DNA from: Agrobacterium leguminum
GTDB taxonomy: Bacteria > Pseudomonadota > Alphaproteobacteria > Rhizobiales > Rhizobiaceae
Reading direction: 5' to 3'
Length of the DNA: 64,000 nt
Assembly: GCF_015704895.1 (NCBI RefSeq)
Contig: NZ_JADQWB010000004.1
Coordinates: forward strand, 124,001 to 188,000
Shown here: in pieces, positions 37,481 to 46,593 of the stretch
Layout: each line of letters starts with the position of its first letter
Numbering within the stretch: the first letter of the stretch is position 1
Program-made: the position numbers and the translations under genes
Notes under the pieces: generated by a model
Databases searched by the model: none
What the model was told of the DNA's origin: nothing
What the model saw: the letters and a program-made list of their open reading frames with translations, nothing else

Positions 37481-38935
37481 TCAGCCGACGCCGCCGATGC
37501 AGACATATTTGAGCTCGGTATATTCCTCGATGCCATGGCGTGACCCTTCTCGGCCGAGACCCGACATCTTGACGCCACCGAAAGGCGCCTCGGCGGTGGA
37601 AATAGCCCCCGTATTGACGCCGACCATGCCATATTCGAGCGCCTCGGCAACCCGGAAGACCCGCGATAGATCGCGCGCATAAAAATAGGATGCGAGGCCG
37701 AAATCGGTATTGTTCGCCTGCGCGATCACATCCGCCTCATCCTCGAAGCGGAAGAGCGGCGCAAGCGGCCCGAAGGTTTCCTCACGCGCCACCTGCATGC
37801 CGGCATCGACATTGCGCAGGATCGTCGGCTCGAAGAAATTGCCGCCCAGTGCATGCCTCTTGCCACCGGTGGCGATCTCGGCGCCCTTCGAAAGCGCGTC
37901 GGCAATATGGGCCTCCACTTTGGCGACCGCGTTTGCATCGATAAGAGGCCCGAGAATGCTTGCCCCCTCCAGCCCGTTGCCAACCTTCAACCGAACGACG
38001 GCTCGAGCGAATTTTTCAGCGAAAGCATCATAGACGCCGCTCTGCACATAAAGACGGTTGGCGCAAACACAGGTCTGACCATTGTTGCGGAATTTGGCGA
38101 GGATCGCGCCCTCGACAGCAGCATCGAGATCGGCGTCATCGAAGACGATGAAGGGCGCATTGCCGCCGAGTTCCAGCCCCAGTTTCTTGATCGTCGGCGC
38201 GCATTGTCGGTAAAGATGTTCGCCCGTGTGCGTCGAGCCGGTAAAGGTCAGAAGGCGGATATCCGGGCTTGCCGTCATTTCCCCGCCTATCTCGGCCGCT
38301 GGCCCCGTCAAAATGCTGAAAAGCGCAAGCGGCAGGCCGGCGCGCTCGGCAAGGATGGCAAGGGCGATAGCAGAAAACGGCGTTTGCGGCGCCGGTTTCA
38401 GCACCACCGCACAGCCGGCGGCCAGCGCCGGGCCGGCCTTGCGGGTGATCATGGCATTGGGGAAATTCCATGGCGTGATGGCCGCAACCACGCCCACGGG
38501 CTGGCGGAGAACCAGAATGCGTTTGTCCGGCTGGTGGCCGGGCACTGTCTCGCCATTGATCCGCCGCGCCTCTTCTGCAAACCATTCGATGAAGCTTGCG
38601 CCATAGGCAATCTCACCCTTTGCTTCCGCCAGCGGCTTTCCCTGTTCCAGCGTCAGTATCATGCCGAGATCGCCACGGTTTTCCATGACGAGCCGGAACC
38701 ATTCCTTCAGGATATTCGCACGCTCGCCGGCGGTGCGGCGGGCCCATTCCTTCTGGGCGATCACGGCGGCAGCGATTGCTTCTCTCGTTTCCTTCGCACC
38801 GAGTTCTGGAACCCGCCCGACGATCTCACCGGTCGCGGGATTGCGGATCGCCGCCGTTTCACGGCCATTGCAACCGACCCAGCGGCCTGCCACCGGCACT
38901 TTCTCGCCGAAGAGTGTGGGATCATTCAGATGCAT
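37481..38935 (-). CDS. gabD: NAD(P)-dependent succinate/glutarate-semialdehyde dehydrogenase
   Basis: 484 aa from ATG 38935 with GAGGAA upstream; longer frames lack homology. Aldehyde dehydrogenase signatures: PWNFPNAMITRK, catalytic Glu in LELGGNAPFIV, catalytic Cys in FRNNGQTCVCANR. Length and sequence fit the GabD/DavD class that oxidises succinic or glutaric semialdehyde. It is the last gene of an 11-gene operon, which implies that the unknown substrate is degraded to a C4 or C5 semialdehyde. The exact substrate is inferred. Confidence 0.85.
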   Translation of the reverse strand: MHLNDPTLFGEKVPVAGRWVGCNGRETAAIRNPATGEIVGRVPELGAKETREAIAAAVIAQKEWARRTAGERANILKEWFRLVMENRGDLGMILTLEQGKPLAEAKGEIAYGASFIEWFAEEARRINGETVPGHQPDKRILVLRQPVGVVAAITPWNFPNAMITRKAGPALAAGCAVVLKPAPQTPFSAIALAILAERAGLPLALFSILTGPAAEIGGEMTASPDIRLLTFTGSTHTGEHLYRQCAPTIKKLGLELGGNAPFIVFDDADLDAAVEGAILAKFRNNGQTCVCANRLYVQSGVYDAFAEKFARAVVRLKVGNGLEGASILGPLIDANAVAKVEAHIADALSKGAEIATGGKRHALGGNFFEPTILRNVDAGMQVAREETFGPLAPLFRFEDEADVIAQANNTDFGLASYFYARDLSRVFRVAEALEYGMVGVNTGAISTAEAPFGGVKMSGLGREGSRHGIEEYTELKYVCIGGVG

Positions 38936-38945
38936 GGCCCATTCC

Positions 38946-40025
38946 TCAACAGAAGACCTGCGCCGAGGCCGGATCGAAGGCGAGATGCACGAGGTCGCCA
39001 CGGCTGAGGCCGGAAATCGCCTCGTGGCCGAAAGGCAGGCGCACCGCAAGCGGCTCACCCGAGCCGGTATGGGCCACCACATGGACATTGTTGCCGAGGA
39101 ATGTGATGTCGCTGACCGTGGCCTGGAAACCGGCGGCGACCGGTCGGTTACGGCTGAGCTGCAGCCGCTCCGGGCGCAGCATCAGCGCCGCCTTCTTTCC
39201 CGGCATGGCTTCGCCATGCATCGGAATATGATCGAAGACGATATCCCGGCCGAGCGACACCGTCGCCTTGCCGCCCGAGGCGGCGAGGAGATCGCAGGCG
39301 ATGAAGTCGCTGTCGCCGATGAATTCAGCCACGAAACGGGTCGCCGGGTGGGCATAAAGCTCCGGCCCCGTGCCGATCTGGTCGATAACCCCCTTTGAAA
39401 ACACGGCGATCCGGTCGGAAAGACGCAAGGCCTCTTCCTGATCGTGGGTAACATAGAGGATCGTCACTTCCGTCTGCTGGTGAATGCGGCGGATTTCGAA
39501 CTGGATTTCTTCGCGCAGCTTCTTGTCGAGCGCCGAGAGCGGCTCATCCATCAGCAGAACCGGCGGGTCATAGGCAAGCGCACGGGCCAACGCCACGCGT
39601 TGCTGCTGGCCACCCGACATCTGCGCCGGCTTTCTGTCCTCGAAACCTTCGAGACGGACAAGCCGCAACATTTCCTTCACCTTCGCATTGATTTCCGCCT
39701 TGCTCTTGCGGCGGACCTTCAGCGGAAAGGCGATGTTCTCGCCGACCGACAGATGCGGAAACAGGGTGTAGCGCTGAAAGACCATGCCGATATTGCGCTT
39801 GTGCGACGGCGTCGACAGCAGGCTTTCGCCGTTCAGCAGAATATCGCCCGATGTCGGCTGCTCGAAACCGGCAAGGATATAAAGCGTCGTGCTCTTGCCC
39901 GAACCGGACGGCCCGAGAAATGTCATGAACTCACCCGGCTGCACGTCGAGATTGACGTCCTGAACGGCGACGACCGGTCCGTATTGCTTGCGGATGCCGC
40001 GAATCTGCAGGAGCGGTTTGGTCAT
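38946..40025 (-). CDS. Spermidine/putrescine-type ABC transporter ATPase
   Basis: 359 aa: ATPase domain with Walker A GPSGSGKST (about 39-47), Q-loop FQRYTLFPHL, signature MSGGQQQRVALARAL, Walker B VLLMDEPLSALD, and a C-terminal TOBE domain (about 285-355) typical of PotA. It overlaps the preceding permease gene by four bases. It powers the importer of the 11-gene operon. Confidence 0.92.
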   Translation of the reverse strand: MTKPLLQIRGIRKQYGPVVAVQDVNLDVQPGEFMTFLGPSGSGKSTTLYILAGFEQPTSGDILLNGESLLSTPSHKRNIGMVFQRYTLFPHLSVGENIAFPLKVRRKSKAEINAKVKEMLRLVRLEGFEDRKPAQMSGGQQQRVALARALAYDPPVLLMDEPLSALDKKLREEIQFEIRRIHQQTEVTILYVTHDQEEALRLSDRIAVFSKGVIDQIGTGPELYAHPATRFVAEFIGDSDFIACDLLAASGGKATVSLGRDIVFDHIPMHGEAMPGKKAALMLRPERLQLSRNRPVAAGFQATVSDITFLGNNVHVVAHTGSGEPLAVRLPFGHEAISGLSRGDLVHLAFDPASAQVFC

Positions 40026-40822
40026 GTTTTCAGTCCTTTTCGCACAGCCGCGACAAGCAGCATGAGAATGATGGTCACCGCGATGAGAAGCGTGGAGGCG
40101 GCCGCAATAACCGGCGTCAGATCTTGACGCAGCGTTGCCCAGATTTTCACCGGCAGCGTCTGCAATGTCGGGCTTGCCATGAAGATCGCCAGCACCACCT
40201 CATCCCACGAGGTAAGGAAGGAGAAGATCGCCGCCGAGAACAGGCCGTGGCTGATGGCGGGAAGCGTGATGCGGATTTTCGCCTGCAACGGGCTTGCGCC
40301 GCACAGCACCGCCGCATCCTCAATCGATTTGTCGAAACCCTCGAGCGCGCCGGTCAACGCCAGAATGGAAAAAGGCAGCGCCACGACGAGATGGGCGATA
40401 ACGAAACCGGCAGTGGTGCCGGCAAGGCCAAGTTTCAGGAAAAAAGCGTAAAGCGCCACCGCCAGCACCACGACGGGCAGGATCATCGGCGTCATGAACA
40501 GCGCGCGAAGCGTGTTACGCCCGATGAAACGGCCGCGCACCAGCCCGAAGGAGGCGACAAGACCGATCAGCACGGACAGCACCGTGACCATGAGGGCGAT
40601 GCGCAGGCTCGTCCAGGCGGCCTCCAGCCATCGCGGATCGGCGAAGAAATCCGCATACCATTTCAATGTCCAACCGGGCGGCGGAAAGATCAGCCATTGC
40701 GACGAGCCGAAGGACAGCGCTGCGATGAAAACGATGGGCAGGATGAGAAATGCCGTCGTCAGCACCGTGATCAGGAGGAGCAGCCATTTCCAGAGGCCGA
40801 GGCTGTTATAGTTCAAAAGCAT
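40022..40822 (-). CDS. ABC transporter permease (PotC-type)
   Basis: 266 aa with six membrane helices and the EAA loop segment (EDAAVLCGASPLQAKIRITLPAI). It is the second permease of the polyamine-class importer; one base separates it from the previous permease gene. Confidence 0.9.
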   Translation of the reverse strand: MLLNYNSLGLWKWLLLLITVLTTAFLILPIVFIAALSFGSSQWLIFPPPGWTLKWYADFFADPRWLEAAWTSLRIALMVTVLSVLIGLVASFGLVRGRFIGRNTLRALFMTPMILPVVVLAVALYAFFLKLGLAGTTAGFVIAHLVVALPFSILALTGALEGFDKSIEDAAVLCGASPLQAKIRITLPAISHGLFSAAIFSFLTSWDEVVLAIFMASPTLQTLPVKIWATLRQDLTPVIAAASTLLIAVTIILMLLVAAVRKGLKT

Positions 40823-40823
40823 G

Positions 40824-41699
40824 TCAGCGCCCCCCTGCCCCGGCCGCGCCGAAAAATTTGAGCTGGATGGCGTAAAGCGTCAGCGTCACCACCAGCAGCA
40901 CCAGTGCGGCCGCGCCGCCCATGCCCCAGTTGACCAGCGACTGCACGAATTGCGCGATGAGTTCGGCCAGCATCATGTTCGCCGTGCCGCCGAGTAGCGC
41001 GGGGGTGACGAAATAACCGAGCGACATGACGAAGACCATCAGCGCGCCGGAAATCATGCCGGGCGCTGCCAGCGGAATGAGGATGCGGGTCAGCGCCTGA
41101 AAGCGTGTCGCCCCGCACAGCGCCGCCGCCTGAAGAATGGCCGGATCGATCTTGCGGATGACGCCATAGAGCGGAATGATGATGAAGGGCAGCATGATAT
41201 AGGTCATGCCTATCGTTACCCCGGTAAGATTGTTGACCAGCGCCAGAGGCTGATCGATGATGCCGAGCCCCATCAGCGTCTTGTTCACCACGCCCGTGCG
41301 CTGTAACAGCACCATCCACGCATAGGTGCGCGCCAGAAGATTGGTCCACATCGACAGTAGCAATATGGCAAAGACGATGGAAGCGAGCCGCGCCGGCATG
41401 ATGGCGAGCGCCCAGGCGACGGGAAAACCGATCGCCAGCGACACGACCGTTACCAGCGCTGACACCGCGAAGGTATTGAAGAAAATCTTCAGATAGGTGG
41501 AGCTTCCCAGCAGGGCGGCATAGTTGCCCAACCCGAGGGCGGGTTCGGTGACACTGCGCGACAGCAGGATCAGAACCGGAACGACGAAGAACAGGACAAG
41601 CAGGATAAGCGCCGGCAGGGTAGCCGTAAAATTGCCGGGCCGGAAAGGCGTCCGCACCTTTGCTTTCTGGCTGACTGTTTCATCGGTAAGCGAGACCAT
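40824..41699 (-). CDS. ABC transporter permease (PotB-type)
   Basis: 291 aa, six membrane helices after a 25-residue cytoplasmic N-terminus; EAA loop LQAAALCGATRFQALTRILIPL. The ATG at 41699 is preceded by GGAG at 8 bases and is preferred to a TTG six bases upstream. It follows the binding-protein gene after a 60-bp gap that contains a GC-rich stem-loop. Confidence 0.9.
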   Translation of the reverse strand: MVSLTDETVSQKAKVRTPFRPGNFTATLPALILLVLFFVVPVLILLSRSVTEPALGLGNYAALLGSSTYLKIFFNTFAVSALVTVVSLAIGFPVAWALAIMPARLASIVFAILLLSMWTNLLARTYAWMVLLQRTGVVNKTLMGLGIIDQPLALVNNLTGVTIGMTYIMLPFIIIPLYGVIRKIDPAILQAAALCGATRFQALTRILIPLAAPGMISGALMVFVMSLGYFVTPALLGGTANMMLAELIAQFVQSLVNWGMGGAAALVLLVVTLTLYAIQLKFFGAAGAGGR

Positions 41700-41726
41700 G
41701 CCCAAATCTCCCGGACGTGGAAAATC

Positions 41727-41752
41727 GCGCGGGCGCCTTTCGCGGCCCGCGC
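41727..41752 (-). terminator. Partial terminator between binding-protein and permease genes
   Basis: GCGCGGGC / GCCCGCGC stem, 10-base loop, followed on the minus strand by GATTTTCC. Such an attenuator would keep binding protein in excess over permease. Confidence 0.6.
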
Positions 41753-41759
41753 CGTTATC

Positions 41760-42770
41760 TTACTTCGCCTGCCAGGCGTACCAGCGCTCGCCGATCTCGT
41801 CGCGATGCTGCGCCCAGTAGTTCATATCGGCGTTTACCTGGCTTGCCGTCTGCTGATCCGGCAGGGTCTTGGCGGTTTCCGGATCCATCAGCTTGGCGGA
41901 TTCGATATTGACCGGCGCATAACCCGTCGCGGTCGCCATATCCGCCTGCGCCTGCGCAGAGGTGGCGAGCGCAATGAACTTCATCGCCGCATCCTTGTTC
42001 TTCGTTCCCTTGGGAACGACGAGGGAATCCGCCGCGGTAATGTTCTGCTGCCAGGAGGTTTCCACCTTCACGCCGCTTTTTTCAAGCGCCGTCATGCGGC
42101 CGTTCCAGACGCTGCCGAATGGCGCTTCCGCAGATGCAATCAACTGCTGCGACTGCGCACCGCCGGACCACCAGATGATATCGGATTTGATCGTATCGAG
42201 CTTCTTGAAAGCGCGGTCGAGATCGAGCGGATAAAGCTTGTCGGCGGCCACGCCATCGGCCAGAAGGGCGGCCTCGATCACACCCGGCGCAGACCATTTG
42301 TAGAAGGTTCGTTTTCCCGGAAATTTCGCGGTGTCGAACAGATCGGCCCAGCTCTTCGGGCAGGCGGCCACGGCATCGACATTGCAGCCGATGACGAAGG
42401 AATAATAAAAACTGCCGACGGAGTAATCCGTCACGAAGCGCGGATCGAGCTTGGTCTTGTCGATGACGGCAAAATCGAGCTTCTCCAACAGGCCTTTCGG
42501 GCCGGCCTGCGCGGCATAATCGCCCTCGACATCGACCACATCCCAGGTCACGCCGTTCGCCTCGACCATGGCTTTCAATTTGCCGTAGTCCGTCGGACCG
42601 TCCTGCACCACGTTAATGCCGGTCGATACCATGAATTTTTCAGCCCAGGCCGCCTTCTGGGCGTCCTGTGTGGTTCCTCCCCAGCTGGAGAAAACCAGAT
42701 CATTCGCCTCAGCAGATGCACCAAGGGCAAAAAGAGCGGCGCATGTCGTCAATACCAGTTTCAATTTCAT
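41760..42770 (-). CDS. Periplasmic substrate-binding protein (PotD-like)
   Basis: 336 aa with signal peptide (LVLTTCAALFALGASAEA) and the PotD/SBP_bac_8 fold: VFSSWGGTTQDAQKAAW strand near the N-terminus and WWSGGAQSQQLIASAEAPFG at the hinge. It delivers an unidentified, probably nitrogen-containing, small molecule to the two permeases. The class binds polyamines, opines and related amines. Its gene is the seventh of the operon. Confidence 0.9.
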   Translation of the reverse strand: MKLKLVLTTCAALFALGASAEANDLVFSSWGGTTQDAQKAAWAEKFMVSTGINVVQDGPTDYGKLKAMVEANGVTWDVVDVEGDYAAQAGPKGLLEKLDFAVIDKTKLDPRFVTDYSVGSFYYSFVIGCNVDAVAACPKSWADLFDTAKFPGKRTFYKWSAPGVIEAALLADGVAADKLYPLDLDRAFKKLDTIKSDIIWWSGGAQSQQLIASAEAPFGSVWNGRMTALEKSGVKVETSWQQNITAADSLVVPKGTKNKDAAMKFIALATSAQAQADMATATGYAPVNIESAKLMDPETAKTLPDQQTASQVNADMNYWAQHRDEIGERWYAWQAK

Positions 42771-42817
42771 GTTCCCTTACTCCGTTTTAGAGCTTCTTGT
42801 TGGTATGCACGTCGCGA

Positions 42818-42854
42818 CCGGCGCATTTCACCCGAGCGGTGAAAACCGCGCCGG
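42818..42854 (-). other. Stem-loop spanning the NIPSNAP stop codon
   Basis: Outer arms CCGGCGC / GCGCCGG and inner arms TTTCACC / GGTGAAA with a 5-base loop. It encloses the TGA of the NIPSNAP gene and precedes the binding-protein gene, so it may act as an mRNA-processing barrier inside the operon. Confidence 0.5.
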
Positions 42855-43142
42855 TTTCATGATCTTGTTTTCAGCGACTTCGATGAGGTCGCGGATCTTC
42901 GGAAGGAAGGACAACCAGCACGGATCGGCCATCAGCCGTGCGCGCCGCTCCTCGCGGTCATCCAGGCTCGAAAAGGCCCAGATATGGACGATCTCATTGA
43001 TCGGGCCGATCTCGGAAAAGAAGTAACCCACCAGTTCGCCGAGATGGCTCTTCTGGATTTCGATACCCTCCTCCTCGACCACCTTGAGGTAGGCGGGAAT
43101 GGCGCCGTTCTTCAGCCGGTAGGTGCGGATTTCGTAAAACAT
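42828..43142 (-). CDS. NIPSNAP-family protein
   Basis: 104 aa, one ferredoxin-like alpha/beta domain: opens MFYEIRTYRLKNGAIPAYLK and contains the family VGYFFSEIGPINEIVHIWAF strand block. NIPSNAP proteins have no established catalytic role; bacterial members are often encoded with degradative oxygenases. Here it lies 4 bp after an aldehyde dehydrogenase gene. An isomerase or aldehyde-handling role is possible but not shown. Confidence 0.85.
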   Translation of the reverse strand: MFYEIRTYRLKNGAIPAYLKVVEEEGIEIQKSHLGELVGYFFSEIGPINEIVHIWAFSSLDDREERRARLMADPCWLSFLPKIRDLIEVAENKIMKPARFSPLG

Positions 43143-43146
43143 GGGC

Positions 43147-44613
43147 TCACCGCATCACGAAGGGATCGGGGATCGGATCATCGGAGGTGCGCAGCCATAT
43201 GGTCTTGGTGCGCGTGTAATCGAGCGCCGCCGCAAGCCCACCCTCGCGTCCGTCGCCCGACAGGCCGAATCCGCCGAAAGGCGCAATCGGCGAGACCGCA
43301 CGGTAGGTATTCACCCAGACGATGCCGGCACGGATCACCTTCATCAGGCGGTGAGCGCGGGTCAGATTTTGCGTGAAGACACCGGAGGCAAGGCCATAGA
43401 CCGTGTCATTGGCCAGCGCGATGGCTTCCGCTTCGGTTTCAAAGGAAACGACCGAAAGGACGGGGCCGAAGAACTCTTTCTCCATCGATGGGGAACGAAT
43501 GCCGTCGCAATCGAGAATGGTTGGCCGATAGAAATAACCGTCGCCGTCTACAGGCGCACCGCCTGTTACAACCTTGGCGCCCGCGTCCACGGAGGCGGAA
43601 ACCAGAGAAACAATGTGCTTCCTTTGACGCTCCGTCGCCAGCGGGCCTACTTCCGTCGCCATATCCAGCGGCGAGCCAATGCGGATCGCCTCAGCCTTCG
43701 CCTTCAGAATCTCGAGGAACCGATCCTTGACGCTTCTTTCGATGATCAGCCGCGAGCCGGCGACGCAGCTCTGGCCGGTCGCGGCAAAAATGCCAGCCAC
43801 CTGCGCATTGGCAGCGCTTTCAAGATCGGCATCGGCAAAAACGAGGATCGGCGATTTGCCGCCGAGTTCCAGCGAGGTGGAGGCGAGGTTTTCAGCCGAA
43901 TTACGCACGATATGACGCGCCGTTTCCGGACCGCCGGTAAAGGCGATATGAGCCACTTTCGGATGGGTGGTGAGCGCTGAGCCACAGGACGCGCCGAAGC
44001 CGGAGACGATATTGACCACACCGGCGGGAAAACCGGCTTCATGCACCAGTCGGGCGAATTCCAGAAGGGGTGCAGGCCCATCTTCCGAGGCCTTGACGAC
44101 AATCGTGCAGCCGGCCGCGAGTGCCGGGCCGATCTTGACGGCGGCGAGAAACAGCTGGCTGTTCCACGGCACGATGGCCGCCACGACGCCCACGGGTTCA
44201 CGCCGCAGCCAGACATCCATATCCGGCTTGTCGATCGGCAGATAGGCGCCCTCGATCTTGTCGGCCAGACCCGCATAATAACGGTAATAATCCGCGACAT
44301 AGGCAATCTGCGCGGAGGTTTCCCGGATGATCTTGCCGGTATCGCGGGTTTCGAGTTCGGCGAGCGTCTTCGCATTCTCAGTGACCAGATCGGCAAGCCG
44401 GTAGAGCAGCTTGCCACGCTGTGTCGCCGTCAGTTTCGACCAGCCTGCATCTTCGTAAAGCGCCCGATGCGCGGCTTCGACCGCACGGCCGACATCCGCC
44501 TCGCGGCTTTCCGGCATTTCGGCCCATGCAGCGCCGCTTGCGGGATCGAGACTTGCGAAACGCGCCTCGCCGTCTTCGAAACGTCCGTCGATATAGCACT
44601 GGAAACTGCGCAT
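43147..44613 (-). CDS. Aldehyde dehydrogenase
   Basis: 488 aa from ATG 44613, chosen for GGGGAGT upstream; a start 30 bases earlier would overlap the preceding gene. Signatures: PWNSQLFLAAVKIGPALAAG, catalytic Glu in LELGGKSPILVF, catalytic Cys in ATGQSCVAGSRL. It resembles betaine-aldehyde or phenylacetaldehyde-type dehydrogenases; substrate unknown. It directly follows the monooxygenase gene (4 bp), so it probably oxidises the aldehyde that the monooxygenase releases. Confidence 0.88.
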   Translation of the reverse strand: MRSFQCYIDGRFEDGEARFASLDPASGAAWAEMPESREADVGRAVEAAHRALYEDAGWSKLTATQRGKLLYRLADLVTENAKTLAELETRDTGKIIRETSAQIAYVADYYRYYAGLADKIEGAYLPIDKPDMDVWLRREPVGVVAAIVPWNSQLFLAAVKIGPALAAGCTIVVKASEDGPAPLLEFARLVHEAGFPAGVVNIVSGFGASCGSALTTHPKVAHIAFTGGPETARHIVRNSAENLASTSLELGGKSPILVFADADLESAANAQVAGIFAATGQSCVAGSRLIIERSVKDRFLEILKAKAEAIRIGSPLDMATEVGPLATERQRKHIVSLVSASVDAGAKVVTGGAPVDGDGYFYRPTILDCDGIRSPSMEKEFFGPVLSVVSFETEAEAIALANDTVYGLASGVFTQNLTRAHRLMKVIRAGIVWVNTYRAVSPIAPFGGFGLSGDGREGGLAAALDYTRTKTIWLRTSDDPIPDPFVMR

Positions 44614-44617
44614 CGCG

Positions 44618-45658
44618 TTACTCCCCGAAAGCCGGCATGACATCGGAAAGGAAGCGCTCCAGCGAGGCCTTCTTACGCTCGAAGCTCATGCCCGTGTCGA
44701 TCCAGAAGGAATATTCGTCATAGCCCATAGCCTCGTAAGCTTTAAGCCGGGTAATCACCTCATCGGCATTGCCGACGACATTGTTCTTTCGCATGACATC
44801 GGTGGAAAGCATCGCGTTGGCGGCGATGTCTTCGGGTGCAATACGCTCGATCAACCCCTGATGGATCGGCTTTTCGTTTTTGAACCAGGCGAAGAAATAA
44901 TTGTAATAGACGCTCATCTCATGCGCCGCCTGAGCGATATCGGCTTCATCGGAACCGACATAGGTGTGGCGAAGCAGCATGATTTTCGGCCGCTGTTTTT
45001 CCGGGTTCTTGGCGCAGGCATCGTTGAAGCGGCCCATTAGGGTTTCCACCTCGTCATCGCCCTGCCAGAGCGGCGTCACCTGCACGTTGCAATCATTGGC
45101 GACGGCGAATTCATGCGAATTCGGATCGCGCGCCGCTACCCAGATCGGCGGGAAGGGCTGCTGCAATGGCTTGGGAGCGGAGGTGGTGGCCGGAAATTTG
45201 TAGAACTCGCCGTCATGGGCATAGTCGCCTGCCCACACACCTTTGACGGCCGGGATCAGCTCGCGCATGCGCTGGCCGGCGCCCCAGGCATCGAGACCCG
45301 GAAGCAGCCGCTCATATTCAAACGAGTAAGCACCGCGCGCGATGCCGATATCGAGACGGCCATCGCAGATGAGGTCGGTCATCGCGGCTTCGCCGGCAAG
45401 CTTGATCGGGTGCCAGAAGGGCGCGATCACCGTTCCCGTACCGAGACGCGCCGTCCTGGTGCGCCGCGCCAGATCGGCGATCGTCACGAAGGGGTTCGGG
45501 GCGATGGTGAAATCCATGCCGTGATGTTCACCGGTCCAGATGGCATGCATGCCGCCGCGATCGGCGATTTCGCAAAGCGTCACGAACTCTTCGTAGAGCG
45601 TCTTGTGATCCTGCGAGGCGTCCAGCCGTTCCATATGGACGAAGAGGGAGAATTTCAT
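44618..45658 (-). CDS. LLM-class flavin-dependent monooxygenase
   Basis: 346 aa, the bacterial-luciferase TIM-barrel fold: early WTGEHHGMDF motif (about residues 41-50), ARRTRTARLGTGTVIAPFWHPIKLA, and GRLDIGIARGAYSFEYERL. It uses FMNH2 and O2 to oxidise an unknown substrate, often with C-N or C-S cleavage. The gene for its likely flavin reductase overlaps it by four bases. The pair is the catalytic heart of the 11-gene operon. Confidence 0.9.
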   Translation of the reverse strand: MKFSLFVHMERLDASQDHKTLYEEFVTLCEIADRGGMHAIWTGEHHGMDFTIAPNPFVTIADLARRTRTARLGTGTVIAPFWHPIKLAGEAAMTDLICDGRLDIGIARGAYSFEYERLLPGLDAWGAGQRMRELIPAVKGVWAGDYAHDGEFYKFPATTSAPKPLQQPFPPIWVAARDPNSHEFAVANDCNVQVTPLWQGDDEVETLMGRFNDACAKNPEKQRPKIMLLRHTYVGSDEADIAQAAHEMSVYYNYFFAWFKNEKPIHQGLIERIAPEDIAANAMLSTDVMRKNNVVGNADEVITRLKAYEAMGYDEYSFWIDTGMSFERKKASLERFLSDVMPAFGE

Positions 45659-46593
45659 GGATTTGCCGCCTTCATCGAGATGGGATGGACCCTGCCGGCA
45701 GTCTCGTTACCGACATAGACACCGAAATTGCCGATTGAACTTTCCAGCGCGAACCGGTTGACAATGTCCGCCGTCGCGCCGGAGTCGAACTTTGCCGAAG
45801 CCAGCGCGCCGGGCAACAGAAAACGGCCCTGGCGCGGCGCATCGTCCCCATCCGCCAGCGCGTGGTAGACAATGTGCTGACGCCCATCCGTCTTGTTTTC
45901 ATAAACCGAGTAAAGAAAGCCGGTCCTGACCGGCAGTCCGGTCAGCTCTTCCAGCCGCGCCGTCAGCGCCGCGACCGGATCGCCGCCCGCCACGACGCAG
46001 CCGGGCAGCGACAGCACATCCTCCCCGACGAGGTAAATCTCGCCACGACGCTCGAGAACCGCGCCGACAGCGATTTCACCCTCTGCCGCAGCCGAAAGCG
46101 CCTTTGCGGCCAGCATCGGCGTGAAGTAACCGCCGCGCGCGTAACCGAGGCCGTTCAGGCCGCTATTCTCGAAAGCGTCGATACGACCGAGCAGAATGAC
46201 GTGGTCTCCGGCCTCGATAACCTCCTGCATCGAACATTCGAACCAGGCCGCAACATCGGCAAAGACCGGTGAGCCTGCCGGCGCATCCGACCAGATGGCG
46301 GCGGCAAAACGATCTTCCACCGGCCGGGCGAACGTATTGGACAGATCCTTCTGGCCTTCCGACAGAATATTGACGGCGAAATTTTTCGCACCCGTCATCG
46401 TCGCGAAATTGCGCGAGGTGCGGGCAAGGCAGATCAGCAGCAGCGGCGGATCGAGCGAGACGGAGGTAAAGGAATTTGCGGTGAAACCCACAGGCTTTCC
46501 GGCTTCGTCGCGGGTGGTAACGATCGTCACCCCCGTCACGAAGGCGCCGAATGCGTCGCGCAGGGCGCGCGGGTCAAGGGTTGCAACGGTCAT
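45655..46593 (-). CDS. Flavin reductase fused to a degenerate Nudix-like domain
   Basis: 312 aa from ATG 46593, which overlaps the preceding stop (ATGA). Residues about 8-165 are the FMN-binding split-barrel reductase (TGVTIVTTRDEAGKPVGFTA, SFTSVSLDPPLLLICL). Residues about 172-290 look like a Nudix fold (AVGAVLERRGEIYLVG, then GDPVAALTARLEELTGL), but only one glutamate of the REUxEExG core remains, so it should not hydrolyse nucleotides. Ordinary partners of luciferase-like oxygenases are about 165 aa, so the extra domain is unusual and may bind flavin, nucleotide or the oxygenase. Confidence 0.85.
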   Translation of the reverse strand: MTVATLDPRALRDAFGAFVTGVTIVTTRDEAGKPVGFTANSFTSVSLDPPLLLICLARTSRNFATMTGAKNFAVNILSEGQKDLSNTFARPVEDRFAAAIWSDAPAGSPVFADVAAWFECSMQEVIEAGDHVILLGRIDAFENSGLNGLGYARGGYFTPMLAAKALSAAAEGEIAVGAVLERRGEIYLVGEDVLSLPGCVVAGGDPVAALTARLEELTGLPVRTGFLYSVYENKTDGRQHIVYHALADGDDAPRQGRFLLPGALASAKFDSGATADIVNRFALESSIGNFGVYVGNETAGRVHPISMKAANP

